A DNA stretch of 64,000 nucleotides, from NCBI GenBank assembly GCA_964585685.1, contig CAZPEP010000027.1:1-64000 (forward strand). Reading direction: 5' to 3'. Shown in pieces: positions 1 through 8,067 of this stretch. Below the pieces are notes generated by a model. The model had not been told where the DNA came from and did not search any database. It saw nothing but the letters and a program-made list of their open reading frames with translations. The first letter of the stretch is position 1. The number at the start of each line of letters is the position of its first letter. Origin of the DNA: JALHVH01 sp964585685 (GTDB lineage Bacteria; Acidobacteriota; Aminicenantia; Aminicenantales; Saccharicenantaceae). The position numbers were made by a program, and so were the translations under genes.

Positions 1-2
1 TT

Positions 3-194
3 GTCGCCCCAAAGGATAAGGCCGACGCCATCCTCCGGGACATTCGTCGCGACCCCTCGGGGAGGCGGGCGGCGATCGTTGGCGAGGTCCAGACAAAGGT
101 CGGGAAGCCAGGAGAGTTGCTCCTGAGTACGAACTCCGGGGGATTGAGGCTCCTCGAGCCCCTGACGTCGGAGCTCCTGCCGAGGATCTGCTGA
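3..194 (+). CDS. hypE: HypE C-terminal part (hydrogenase maturation), cut by window edge
   Basis: The window opens inside a gene read in frame from base 3 to a TGA at 192-194. The 63 visible residues end in LTSELLPRIC. A protein ending in PRIC with a terminal cysteine is the hallmark of HypE: this Cys receives the carbamoyl group from HypF and is dehydrated to a thiocyanate that supplies the CN ligand of [NiFe]-hydrogenase. The preceding STNSGGLRLLEPL fits the HypE C-terminal strand region. The catalytic ATP-binding part lies outside the window. A hydrogenase maturation cluster should continue to the left. The next gene starts 13 bases after the stop. Confidence 0.88.
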   Translation, partial: VAPKDKADAILRDIRRDPSGRRAAIVGEVQTKVGKPGELLLSTNSGGLRLLEPLTSELLPRIC

Positions 195-207
195 GCCGAA
201 GGACACG

Positions 208-2298
208 ATGAGCTCAGGATCCGCCTTCTCACGCGCCTCGGCCCTGCTGGGGTCGGCGGCCCTCGCCGTCCTGATCGCCTCCCTGCATCCCGCCGTCCCC
301 GGAGACGGGTTCCGCGCCGGGATCAGTTCCTCTCTCCGGGCCTGCGCGGCCTTCGAAGCCGAAACCGCCCGCGTCCCTATCGCGGTCGCGAACACGGGCT
401 CGAAAGCCTGGGAATCCGGCGGGAAGACGCCCGTTTTCGTCTCCTACCACGTCCTCGACGCCGGAAAGCGCGCCGTCCGTTTTGAGAACGCCCGGTTCGC
501 CCTGCCGGGAAGGGTCGCCCCCGGCGCGACCGAAGCGCTCGAGGTCACGGTCAAGGCGCCGCTCGAGGCCGGCCGATACTACGTGGAATTCGACCTCGTC
601 GCGGAAGGCCTCGCCTGGTTTAAGGACGGCGGCTCGAAGACCCTGGTCGTACCGTTCGACGTCGGAAGGAGAGAATGGCCCGAGGACAAGTTCACGCTCT
701 CCCTCGAGGCCGGCCCCTACACTAAGATCGAATCGAGCGTTCCCGAGTTCAACACGCTCATGAAGCTCATCCGCGTCACGTTGAAGCACAACGAGGTCTC
801 CTTCAAGGGAGGGACCGGGCGTGTGGAAGGCTTTGCCGCCGGTGCCGGCTACCCGCAGATATGGATCCGGGACGCCAACACCATCATCCCGGCCTCAAGG
901 TATTTCTATCCAGCTTTGTACATGCACTCCTGGCTTGACGAGCTGCTGTGCTATCAAGAACCGGACGGGTCGCTCCCCGACTGGTTCGATTCACGAGGCC
1001 TCACGGACAAGAATACCGTGGAAACGGACCAGGAAGCCAGTGCCGTCCAAGCCGGACGGCAGGTCTATGAGTTGTTGGGAACGGAATGGAACAACAGGGA
1101 CATCCGGGGCGTTCAAGCACGCGAAAGGATGGAGAGGGCCCTCGAATTCGTCCTGAAGGACCGCTTCGACGCCGTCCATGGGCTGATCAAGGGCGCCCAC
1201 ACGGCCGATTGGGGGGACGTGGAGATGGAGGACGCCGACCAGAGCGCCATTTACGCCGGGGAAACGACGCGCTGGACGGCGGACATCTATGATCAAAGCA
1301 TGTTCTACCAAGCCGCGAACGACCTCGCTCACGAGTTTGAGAGATCTGGTCCCAAGGACAAGGCCGGGCTTTGGCGGAACAGGGCGGAAGCGGTACGTCG
1401 GAACGCCACCAAATGGCTATGGCAGGAGGATAAAGGATTTTATCGCGTCCACGTCCACGCCGAACCGTGGCGGCACGATCTCGACGAAGACGCCATGTTC
1501 GCCATGGGCGGGAACGCCCAGGCCATGATCTCCGGGCTGGCGGGCGAACCGGGAGACGACAAGAGGCGCCGGATCATCGAACAAGCCCTCGCGCGGCAAA
1601 AAGAATTCGGCGTCTCCACCATCAGCGGGTCGTTTCTCCCCCCCTATCCCGCGGGCTTTTTCAAACACCCCGCCCTCGACGAAACCTACGAATATCAAAA
1701 CGGCGGCCAGTGGGACTGGTTCGGGGGCAGGCTCGTTTTAGCGATGTTCGAATCGGGATTCTCCCGGGAGGCCAGGGAGAATCTCCTCGAGATCGCGCGC
1801 AAGGATATCGCCAACGGTGGTCTGTACGAATGGGACACGAAAGAAGGACTGGGGCGCGGCAGCGATTTCTACTCGGGAAGCGCCGGGAGCCTGGCCCGGG
1901 CCCTTGTCGAAGGCTATTTCGGGATCAGAATCTCGAAGCATGACCTCGAGATCTCACCCAGGCTCGGCTTGGACAACGCCAGGGTCCATATCCATTTACC
2001 GGCCGCCGGCCGTTTCGTGGCTTACGATTACCGGGTGGATGATCAGGCCCGGAAGCTCCGCCTCGAGATCAGCTGTGACGTCGAAACCGGCCCCATCATA
2101 AACATCCTGAATCCTTGGGCGTCGCTCCGATCGGAGTATGGTTCAGACAGTTCTCCAGACATGGAAGTCCGCGTTAACGGCGACAAAGTCCCCTTCAACG
2201 TGGAACAGGTAGGGCGGGACGAATACATCCGGCTGGATGCCTTGACGACCCGGTTTAAAAAAGGTCTCGTCGAGGTAAGCCTCCTGCCGGGGACATAA
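208..2298 (+). CDS. Secreted (alpha/alpha)6 six-hairpin glycosidase
   Basis: 696 residues. The N-terminus has a hydrophobic segment (about residues 10-28) consistent with export. Residues about 35-150 look like an all-beta Ig-like domain. The rest resembles six-hairpin (alpha/alpha)6 glycosidases of the GH15/GH63/debranching type: QIWIRDANT near residue 218, DWGDVEMEDADQ near 335, YDQSMFYQAANDLA near 357 and GGQWDWFGGR near 498. Asp/Glu in these Trp-rich loops are the likely catalytic acids. The C-terminal 100 residues are a beta-rich tail. Substrate cannot be read from the sequence; an alpha-glucan or rhamnoside is possible. It follows hypE closely but is probably unrelated to it in function. 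ATG preceded by a weak AAGGA. Confidence 0.72.
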   Translation: MSSGSAFSRASALLGSAALAVLIASLHPAVPGDGFRAGISSSLRACAAFEAETARVPIAVANTGSKAWESGGKTPVFVSYHVLDAGKRAVRFENARFALPGRVAPGATEALEVTVKAPLEAGRYYVEFDLVAEGLAWFKDGGSKTLVVPFDVGRREWPEDKFTLSLEAGPYTKIESSVPEFNTLMKLIRVTLKHNEVSFKGGTGRVEGFAAGAGYPQIWIRDANTIIPASRYFYPALYMHSWLDELLCYQEPDGSLPDWFDSRGLTDKNTVETDQEASAVQAGRQVYELLGTEWNNRDIRGVQARERMERALEFVLKDRFDAVHGLIKGAHTADWGDVEMEDADQSAIYAGETTRWTADIYDQSMFYQAANDLAHEFERSGPKDKAGLWRNRAEAVRRNATKWLWQEDKGFYRVHVHAEPWRHDLDEDAMFAMGGNAQAMISGLAGEPGDDKRRRIIEQALARQKEFGVSTISGSFLPPYPAGFFKHPALDETYEYQNGGQWDWFGGRLVLAMFESGFSREARENLLEIARKDIANGGLYEWDTKEGLGRGSDFYSGSAGSLARALVEGYFGIRISKHDLEISPRLGLDNARVHIHLPAAGRFVAYDYRVDDQARKLRLEISCDVETGPIINILNPWASLRSEYGSDSSPDMEVRVNGDKVPFNVEQVGRDEYIRLDALTTRFKKGLVEVSLLPGT

Positions 2299-2379
2299 AC
2301 AGGGTTCGTCAAACGTGCGGGGCGAAAAGGCCCCCGCATACCGCGGGCTGTCCCTCGACTTCACCCCCTTGATCCGGCC

Positions 2380-2412
2380 GATGCCGGGCGTGCTCAGCAC
2401 ACGCCCGGCATC
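2380..2412. terminator. 13-bp perfect hairpin between convergent genes
   Basis: GATGCCGGGCGTG and its exact complement flank a 7-base loop. It lies downstream of the glycosidase gene and overlaps the end of the minus-strand relic, whose stop codon (2394-2396) falls in the loop. It probably works as a bidirectional terminator, although no long T-run follows on either side. Confidence 0.6.
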
Positions 2413-3161
2413 GGGGTCCTTATCAACGCTGATCCCCAGTCTTTCTTCTTGACCGGGGGGGCCTTTTTGGCCTTCTTGGCCAGCCTAGCCTCCTTGGCCT
2501 CTTTGGCTTTTTGGGCGAGCCTCGCCTGCTCGGCCAGCTTCTCTTTCTGGGCGACTTGTCTGACCAGCTCGGCATCCTGTTTGTGCCGTTCGATCAACAC
2601 TTGCTTCTCGGCCAGCTGCTGTTTCCTCAGCTCGGCCACTTTAACCTCCTGGTCCAGCCGGATCTTCGCCTTTCCGGCCTTGTCGAGGATTCGCGCTTCC
2701 TCCGCGGCCTGCCTCTTCAGGGCGGCTGATTCCTGCACTTTCACCGCCAGCCGTTGCCGCGGCTCGAAGATCTTGGCCGCGCTGAACTCCCGCCGGGTGA
2801 CGCACCGCACGAAGTCGGTCCCGACTCCCTCATTCATGATCCTATTGTCCCGAAGGAAGATGTTGTTGTTGATGACAGCATAATTGATGATCGTCACGTT
2901 GCGCTCATAAGGGAGGGTGTAGCGATAGATGTCCTGGTCCAGGAAATGGAGAGCCTGGAGAAAGACCCAGAAATGGCTGGAAATGTTGATTGAAAGCGAG
3001 TCGAGCTCCATACCGGCATGGAGCTCGACCCCGGGCTGCAGGGGCGCCCAACCCATATATTGATCGCTCGACCTCCATCTCACCCAGGCCGAGCCCCAGA
3101 CCGTGCCAGGAACCCAGAACCAGCCAAAATCGTCGTCATAGCCCTATCGCTCGTAATGGAA
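2394..3161 (-). pseudogene. Decayed DUF6600-like secreted protein
   Basis: The reading frame from 3143 down to 2394 encodes GYDDDFGWFWVPG, then VWGSAWVRW, QYMGWAPLQPG, a segment with NVTIINYAVINNN, and an Ala/Lys/Glu coiled-coil tail ending in KKAPPVKKK. This order is typical of DUF6600-type proteins of Acidobacteriota-like bacteria. In-frame TAG at 3144-3146 (minus strand) interrupts the conserved run FHYER-stop-GYDDDFGW where the family has Trp, so TGG has probably become TAG. No N-terminal signal or earlier domain is recognisable further upstream. A GTG at 3083 could restart translation, but only in the middle of the domain. I therefore call it a pseudogene. Confidence 0.7.
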
Positions 3162-3350
3162 AGGAATCGCCATATCCAAACAAAATATCCTATTAAACAG
3201 GAAAATATGTTGTTTAACAGGTCAACATCTGAGGCAGGAAACAGATCAGCTTATCCATGCGAGGCAAACGGGATCGCCAGTCCCCAGAAGGTCGGCCTTT
3301 TCCCAGAGAGAAGATCGATTCCCCGACATCTTGAGAACGCGGGAAGATTC
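3162..3350. other. Non-coding stretch upstream of the sigma-54 cluster
   Basis: AT-richer DNA between the DUF6600 relic and the sigma-54 site. It presumably contains upstream activator sites for the NtrC-type protein encoded at 5.4 kb. The direct repeat ACAGGAAAATATGTTG / ACAGGTCAACATCTG (about 3197-3231) is the only suggestive pattern. Confidence 0.3.
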
Positions 3351-3365
3351 TGGCATGAAAACGGC
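3351..3365 (+). promoter_or_regulatory. Sigma-54 (-24/-12) promoter
   Basis: TGGCATGAAAACGGC has the invariant GG (3352-3353) and GC (3364-3365) exactly ten bases apart, matching TGGCAY-N-TTGC except at the two bases before GC. It lies 96 bases before the first gene of a five-gene plus-strand cluster that includes a sigma-54 activator. Confidence 0.6.
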
Positions 3366-3460
3366 TCTTAAAATTCACAGCTTCTCCCCAGTCTATCGCG
3401 CGATTCGATAACGGAAGGGCGCGGGACGGCGTGAGGCGAAAGAAAAAGGAGGAGGGTGAC

Positions 3461-3607
3461 ATGCTTGGAACAATTTTGATCGTCCTTTTCATTCTGTGGG
3501 CCCTGGGACTTTTCGCGTTCCACGCCGGCGGCCTGATCCACGTTCTTCTGGTCATCGCCGCGATCGTTCTGATCGTACGACTGCTGCAGGGCCGAAAGAT
3601 TCTTTAA
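3461..3607 (+). CDS. Lmo0937-family mini membrane protein (48 aa)
   Basis: ATG at 3461 follows a strong AAGGAGGAGG. The 48-residue product has two hydrophobic helices (about 3-19 and 26-42) joined by a short HAGGLIH loop and ends in RLLQGRKIL. Length, loop and the RxxxGRK tail match the Lmo0937/DUF5670 family of short membrane proteins, whose function is unknown and which are often stress-linked. It is the first gene after the sigma-54 promoter and 13 bases ahead of the C39 peptidase gene, so probably co-transcribed. It is too short for many gene finders. Confidence 0.8.
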   Translation: MLGTILIVLFILWALGLFAFHAGGLIHVLLVIAAIVLIVRLLQGRKIL

Positions 3608-3620
3608 CGGGGGAAACGCC

Positions 3621-4634
3621 ATGATGACTTGGCCGAAGGTCCGGGCCGCAAGACGAATATGGGGGCTCCTCGCAAGCCTGGGACTGATCACCCCAGGTCT
3701 CTTTTCCGCTCAGGTTTTCAAGTACCCGAATATCAAGCCTGAAAACGGATACTTGATCCAGACGGTCCCCTTCGAAAAATGGCTGGAAAGAAATTATTGC
3801 GGCCCGGCCTGCTTAGCCATGGTCCTCAACTATTGGGATGGATCGCGATCCTTCAGCCAGCGAAAGATCACGGATGAGATCTACGATTCCCAAAGCCAGG
3901 CGACCTATAACTCCGAAATGGTCCTGTATCCTCGCGTCAACGGATTTGAGAGCTACTCTTTCCAGGGAAACCTCCAGATCTTGAAGGATGTGGTTGGAAA
4001 GGGCATTCCGGTGATCGTTCTGACCAAAACCATAAAACAGATCGCCAAAGGGCATTACCGGGTGGTCATCGGGTATGATGAGGACAAGGACCAGATCATC
4101 TTTCACGACCCCTATTTCGGAGATCGTCATGCCATGGCTTCCGAGGACTTCATGAAGGTCTGGGAGCTGGGTAAGGGGCGGAACCAGTCCCGGTGGATGA
4201 TGGCCGTTGTCCCCGATCAAAGCGCTTTCCCTTTTCCCGCCCTTCAAAGCGACCCTCTGACCCCCATCAATCTGGCCACGGCCTACTACCGGAGGTCGGA
4301 ATTCATGAAATCGAAGGAACAATGGGGCAAAGCCAAGGAAGTTCTCACCGAAGATCCCTCCCCCCTCTACAGCCTTGCCATGGTCAGTCTGAGAGAGGGC
4401 AATGCCGGGGAGGCCGAGGCTTATGCCCTCGAAGCCCTCGCCCTGGACGGATCAAGCGCTTACGCCCATGACGTCCTGGGGCTGGCTTACGCCGGTCAGG
4501 GAAAGATCTTCCCGGCTCTGCAATCACTCGGCCAAGCTCTCCGGCTTGCCCCCGGCGAGGAGTTCATCCGAAAGCATTATCTGCAGGTCAGGGCTCTCCA
4601 CATAGAAAGGGCCCTACTTGAAAACGTTCAATAA
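3621..4634 (+). CDS. Exported C39-like cysteine peptidase with TPR tail
   Basis: 337 residues. A signal peptide covers about residues 1-30. A peptidase C39-like papain fold follows: Cys in NYCGPACLAMVLNYW (near 60), His in KGHYRVVIGYDE (near 145) and Asp in FHDPYFGD (near 162). This is a complete Cys-His-Asp set. From about residue 205 the protein consists of TPR-like helices (NLATAYYRRSEF, EALALDGSSAYAHDVLGLAY). The layout matches PA2778-type cysteine peptidases, which are usually paired with a small PA2779-type membrane protein; a small membrane protein follows 14 bases downstream. Substrate unknown; probably acts at the cell envelope. Confidence 0.75.
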   Translation: MMTWPKVRAARRIWGLLASLGLITPGLFSAQVFKYPNIKPENGYLIQTVPFEKWLERNYCGPACLAMVLNYWDGSRSFSQRKITDEIYDSQSQATYNSEMVLYPRVNGFESYSFQGNLQILKDVVGKGIPVIVLTKTIKQIAKGHYRVVIGYDEDKDQIIFHDPYFGDRHAMASEDFMKVWELGKGRNQSRWMMAVVPDQSAFPFPALQSDPLTPINLATAYYRRSEFMKSKEQWGKAKEVLTEDPSPLYSLAMVSLREGNAGEAEAYALEALALDGSSAYAHDVLGLAYAGQGKIFPALQSLGQALRLAPGEEFIRKHYLQVRALHIERALLENVQ

Positions 4635-4648
4635 AAAGGAGAATCCGA

Positions 4649-4885
4649 ATGAGAAGACAAGCTAAGATCTGGAGTGCCCTGTTGATGATCGTGTTGGTCT
4701 CTTCCTATGCCGTCGCTCTTCAAAAACCGGTGCCTCAACAGGCGGGGACGTCCACCGCGTTGGTGATCGGCGGGCAAGACGTGATCACGGCTTCCGATGC
4801 CGGGGGAGGCTATCTCACCACGCGTGATATCCTCCTCGTCGTGATCATCATCTTTGCAGTCATCGGCTTGATCTTCGTCCTTTAG
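4649..4885 (+). CDS. Small secreted/membrane protein with C-terminal helix (78 aa)
   Basis: ATG at 4649 follows AAAAGGAG. An N-terminal hydrophobic segment (about 8-23) resembles a signal peptide. A polar Gly/Thr-rich middle follows, then a C-terminal membrane helix RDILLVVIIIFAVIGLIFVL. The tail layout (short Gly-rich linker, then a helix at the extreme C-terminus) recalls PA2779-type partners of C39/TPR peptidases, which fits its position right after such a gene. That relationship is an analogy, not a demonstrated match. Confidence 0.55.
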   Translation: MRRQAKIWSALLMIVLVSSYAVALQKPVPQQAGTSTALVIGGQDVITASDAGGGYLTTRDILLVVIIIFAVIGLIFVL

Positions 4886-4952
4886 CTTGAGCGTGTCCGC
4901 AGGACCTTTCCCGCGGAGGGTGAGGCGGGACGTCATACTCTGCCAATCCTAA

Positions 4953-5012
4953 GAGGGCGCCCTCTCACAGGGGAGGACGCCAGTTCTTTCGTTGCTTGAG
5001 AGGGTTCTCAAG
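4953..5012. repeat. Two short inverted repeats between small membrane genes
   Basis: GAGGGCGCCCTC (4953-4964) is a perfect 12-bp palindrome. CTTGAGA-GGGT-TCTCAAG (4995-5012) is a 7-bp stem with a 4-base loop. They sit between the genes at 4649 and 5056 and may attenuate transcription or stabilise the mRNA. Confidence 0.4.
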
Positions 5013-5055
5013 TCAAGGATTTGCCGCGATTATTAGTTTGAGGAGGGATAATTTC

Positions 5056-5268
5056 ATGAAGCTTGCAGGGATCGTTCTCATTGTTCTAGGAGTCTTGGCT
5101 CTGGCCTATCAAGGGATACGCTATACAACTCAGGAGAAACTGATCGATATCGGACCCCTCAAGGTCACGGCCACGGAGAAGAAGAACATCCCGCTGCCTC
5201 CGATCGTGGGTGGAGTTGCGATCATCGCAGGTATCGCGCTGATCTTTGCGGACCGAAGAAAAAACTAA
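5056..5268 (+). CDS. Small two-helix membrane protein (DUF3185-like)
   Basis: The start is set at ATG 5056 because GAGGAGGG lies just before it; an upstream in-frame ATG at 4996 sits inside a hairpin and has no ribosome site. The product of 70 residues has a helix at 3-19 (GIVLIVLGVLALAYQG), a periplasmic or loop segment KLIDIGPLKVTATEKKNIPL, a second helix (about 48-64) and a basic end DRRKN. The YQG...IDIGPLKVTA...IPLPPIVGG pattern is common in small acidobacterial and proteobacterial membrane proteins of the DUF3185 kind. Function unknown. It is the last gene of the sigma-54 cluster. Confidence 0.6.
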   Translation: MKLAGIVLIVLGVLALAYQGIRYTTQEKLIDIGPLKVTATEKKNIPLPPIVGGVAIIAGIALIFADRRKN

Positions 5269-5356
5269 CGATCTTTGCTCTTCGACCTGAAAAAACGCCT
5301 CTTTTCTGCCACAAACTATATTTGGCTTTAGACTCCCGCCCGGGCGCCTGCCCGGC

Positions 5357-5385
5357 TTGACAAATTTTGTTTCTATTTTTATAAT
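5357..5385 (+). promoter_or_regulatory. Consensus sigma-70 promoter of the NtrC-type activator gene
   Basis: TTGACA (5357-5362) and TATAAT (5380-5385) are separated by exactly 17 bases. Both boxes are perfect consensus. The expected transcript start near 5392 gives a leader of about 25 bases before ATG 5416, so the activator should be made strongly and without needing sigma-54. Confidence 0.85.
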
Positions 5386-5415
5386 CGCTTCAGAATTAGA
5401 ACGGATGAGAATCCG

Positions 5416-6852
5416 ATGGCAACTGTTCTGATCATCGATGATGATAAGCTCATTCGCGACTGGGTCGCGAATGTGGTGACCCAACTGGGTCATACGACAT
5501 ATTATGCCCTCACACTTGAAGAGGGGCTCAGGAAGATTCAATCCGAGCCATTCGATATCGTGTTTATTGACGCGCTCTTGCCCGATGGAAGCGGCTTGGA
5601 GATCATACCGAAGATCAAAGCCACCCGATCTTCCCCGGAAATCATCGTAATCACCGGGCTGGGCGATCCCGATGAGGCTGAGCTCGCCATCCGATCCGGC
5701 GCCTGGGATTATTTGGAAAAGCCGGCTTCGTTCGAAGCCATCAAACTCCCCATTCTCCGGGCTCTGGAATATCGGGCGGAAAGAAACCCGGGGAAGCCGT
5801 CGATGGTTTTGAAAAGAAACGGCATCGTCGGAGAATCACAAAAGCTCTCTTCCTGTATGGACCTTCTGGCCCAGGCCGCCGGCAGCAACGTCAATGTCCT
5901 CATCACCGGCGAAACCGGAACCGGGAAAGAACTTTTTGCAAAGGCTGTCCATTCCAACAGCTCCCGTGCCAAAAGAAATTTTGTGGTCGTTGATTGCACG
6001 GCGCTTCCCGAGACGCTCGTGGAAAGCGTTCTATTTGGGCACGCGCGGGGAGCTTTTACCGGAGCCGATCGAAGCGAAGAGGGCTTGATCAAGCAGGCCG
6101 ACGGAGGAACCCTTTTTTTGGATGAGATCGGGGAGCTGCCGTTTTTGGTTCAAAAAAGATTCCTCCGGGTCATTCAAGAACACTCCTTCCGTCCCGTCGG
6201 AGGACGTCAAGAGATCGAGAGCGATTTCAGGCTCGTGGCGGCGACAAACCGAGATCTAGAAAGCATGGTCCGGCAGGGACGATTCCGGGAAGATCTTTTC
6301 TTTCGGCTCCGGACCCTGATCATTGAGTTGCCCCCCTTGAGAGAACTCTTCGAAGACATCAAAAAATTGACAACCCATTACATAAAAGACTTGTGCGAGC
6401 GGTTTGGAATAGAACCTAAAGGAGCTTCTCCCGAATTCTGGGACGTCGTGACCAAATATCAATGGCCCGGCAACGTGCGGGAACTGATCCAGGCTCTGGA
6501 AAAGGCTTTGCTTTCGGCAAAAGATGAGCCCATGCTGTTCCCCAAACACCTTCCGACCTATATTCGCATTCAGGTGGCACGGGACTCTTTCCCGAAGAAG
6601 CCGGCGAGCCAAGGTACGCCGGAGATGCGATCGGGCGCTCCCAAAGTGCCATCAAAATTGAAAGAGGTTCGGAATGCGGCCGTTTTCGAGGCAGAGCAAC
6701 GATATTTGAAGGACCTGATCTCTTTTGTGGGCGGAGATGCAGACAAAGCTTGCCGGATCTCCGGCTTATCTCGTTCAAGGTTCTATACTCTCCTCAGAAA
6801 ATACCGACAGACTGGGACGTCGAATGGGATAAGTGCCCATTTATCGGAATAA
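5416..6852 (+). CDS. NtrC-family sigma-54 response regulator
   Basis: 478 residues in the standard three parts. The receiver domain (1-125) has acidic IIDDDK and phospho-acceptor Asp in IVFIDALLPDG near residue 52. The AAA+ domain (about 140-370) has Walker A GETGTGKE near 165, the sigma-54 loop GAFTGA near 212 and Walker B GGTLFLDEIGELP. The Fis-type helix-turn-helix at the C-terminus reads ADKACRISGLSRSRFYTLLRKY. It activates RNA polymerase-sigma-54 by ATP hydrolysis. No histidine kinase is adjacent. Candidate targets on both sides have -24/-12 sites (3351 and 6951), so it probably controls its own neighbours. Confidence 0.93.
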   Translation: MATVLIIDDDKLIRDWVANVVTQLGHTTYYALTLEEGLRKIQSEPFDIVFIDALLPDGSGLEIIPKIKATRSSPEIIVITGLGDPDEAELAIRSGAWDYLEKPASFEAIKLPILRALEYRAERNPGKPSMVLKRNGIVGESQKLSSCMDLLAQAAGSNVNVLITGETGTGKELFAKAVHSNSSRAKRNFVVVDCTALPETLVESVLFGHARGAFTGADRSEEGLIKQADGGTLFLDEIGELPFLVQKRFLRVIQEHSFRPVGGRQEIESDFRLVAATNRDLESMVRQGRFREDLFFRLRTLIIELPPLRELFEDIKKLTTHYIKDLCERFGIEPKGASPEFWDVVTKYQWPGNVRELIQALEKALLSAKDEPMLFPKHLPTYIRIQVARDSFPKKPASQGTPEMRSGAPKVPSKLKEVRNAAVFEAEQRYLKDLISFVGGDADKACRISGLSRSRFYTLLRKYRQTGTSNGISAHLSE

Positions 6853-6950
6853 GTGCTGTTTAAGAGAACAAATCGCTGACGATTCCATGGGGAAAGCGGT
6901 TCATACAATTCCCTCGCCCCATGAAAACTGAGCGTTCGGTTTTATGAATT

Positions 6951-6966
6951 TGGCATGTTTCTTGAT
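6951..6966 (+). promoter_or_regulatory. Probable sigma-54 promoter of the 127-aa gene
   Basis: TGGCATGTTTCTTGAT has GG at 6952-6953 and, after ten bases, GA in place of GC. The rest of the -12 box (TTG) is kept. It lies 62 bases before ATG 7029 and directly after the sigma-54 activator gene. Confidence 0.5.
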
Positions 6967-7028
6967 TGAGATTCATTGGGCACAAGGAAGAATGGAGCAG
7001 ATCCGTTTTAAAGGAAACTTGAAACCCA

Positions 7029-7412
7029 ATGCAGCTGCTTTTTTATTCAAGTAAGGACGATCAAAATGGCAAGAGACTCGAGGCAGCCGTTAATAAAGCG
7101 ATCCCTAAGAGTCAAATAGAGCTTTTTAAAAAACTGGATGACTTCGGGAAGAGACTCCGGACGCCGATAGAACCGGATTCCATCGCGGTTCTCTCTGCTT
7201 CGAACCGAGAAGAGCTTCAGCAAATGCAGCTGCTCCGGGGGCTGCTCACGGAGATGTATGTCGTCCTTGTCATCCCTGATCGAAATAAGAACACCATCGA
7301 ACTCGCCCATCTCTTTTTGCCGCGATTCTTAAGCCAAAAAAACGATAGTTTCCTAGATCTCAGCAAGGTCCTTAACAAAATGTATTTGAATTCTCAATAT
7401 TGCCATCCCTGA
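7029..7412 (+). CDS. Unknown 127-aa cytoplasmic protein
   Basis: No signal peptide or membrane helix. The sequence begins MQLLFYSSKD and has a predicted alternating beta/alpha character: strand LLFYSS, helix NGKRLEAAVNKAI, strand DSIAVLSAS, helix REELQQMQLLRGLL, strand MYVVLVIPD. This is what a small Rossmann-like or receiver-like fold looks like, but the acidic phosphorylation residues of receivers are not obvious. It lies alone behind a probable sigma-54 site, next to the activator gene, so it may be a member or modulator of that regulon. I do not recognise a family. Confidence 0.55.
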   Translation: MQLLFYSSKDDQNGKRLEAAVNKAIPKSQIELFKKLDDFGKRLRTPIEPDSIAVLSASNREELQQMQLLRGLLTEMYVVLVIPDRNKNTIELAHLFLPRFLSQKNDSFLDLSKVLNKMYLNSQYCHP

Positions 7413-7464
7413 CCTTTTCGCGCCTGGGCCTCTGATCGCCCATGGAGCACCCTGAAGAACCAAC

Positions 7465-7500
7465 AAAAAAGGGCGGACTACCCTTCCCGGGCATCCGCCC
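7465..7500 (-). terminator. Intrinsic terminator of the RRM gene
   Basis: Read on the minus strand, GGGCGGATGCCCGGG pairs with a complementary arm ending in TCCGCCC and is followed by TTTTTTG. It lies 41 bases after the stop of the RNA-binding protein gene. Sequence-related hairpins occur at 8031 and 34472. Confidence 0.85.
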
Positions 7501-7541
7501 CAATTCTCGAACAGAATCTGAACGCTAAGATAAATCAGCGA

Positions 7542-7841
7542 TCAATATCGGCCGCCGCCGCCGCCGAATCCGCCTCTTCCGCCGCCGCCGCCGCCGGACG
7601 TGCGAGGCTGGGCTTCGTTAACCTTGAGGCTCCGGCCCTTGAGGTCTTTGCCGTTGAGCCCACTGATGGCCTTGACCGCCTCGTCCTTGTTCGGCATCTC
7701 GACGAAGCCGAAGCCGCGGGGCTGGCCGCTCATCTTGTCCGTGATGATAGCCGCTTTCTCGACCGCCCCGAAGGCCTGGAAGGCCGCCCGGAGGTCGTCC
7801 TCGGTCACCGTGAAAGAAAGGTTGCCGACATAAATGTTCAT
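7542..7841 (-). CDS. Glycine-rich RRM RNA-binding protein (99 aa)
   Basis: Start set at ATG 7841, preceded by AAGGAGACGAGT; longer in-frame extensions lack a ribosome site. One RRM fills residues 1-77 with RNP2 IYVGNL (3-8) and RNP1 RGFGFVEM (about 42-49). The tail is Gly/Arg-rich (GGGGGGRGGFGGGGGRY). This is the bacterial single-RRM family resembling cyanobacterial Rbp proteins, usually linked to cold or stress and to RNA chaperoning. A 150-base untranslated stretch lies upstream and an intrinsic terminator follows, so it is a single-gene unit. A broken tail of a second gene of this family is at 34583. Confidence 0.93.
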   Translation of the reverse strand: MNIYVGNLSFTVTEDDLRAAFQAFGAVEKAAIITDKMSGQPRGFGFVEMPNKDEAVKAISGLNGKDLKGRSLKVNEAQPRTSGGGGGGRGGFGGGGGRY

Positions 7842-8030
7842 ACTCGTCTCCTTTGACGAAGGGTCCGTCCGGGGAGCTCCCGCGACGTCCCGTACTAAAA
7901 AATCGATCGCAATAAAGGAGAGGAGAATGTCGCCTGTCAGGGCCTCTGCCCTCTGTACCTTTATCCGACCCGCGCCCCCTTTACGGGGGATTCGTTTCAT
8001 ATGATACCATAAAAAGCCGCGCTAATAAAA

Positions 8031-8067
8031 TAAAATAAAACGGACTGCCCAACCCGGGCATCCGCCC
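8031..8067 (-). terminator. Terminator-like hairpin, same family as 7465
   Basis: On the minus strand GGGCGGATGCCCGGG is followed by a complementary arm ending TCCG and then TTTTATTTTATTTTA. It lies about 200 bases beyond the end of the UDP-glucose dehydrogenase gene and ahead of the RRM gene, and probably ends transcription from the long minus-strand operon. Confidence 0.65.
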
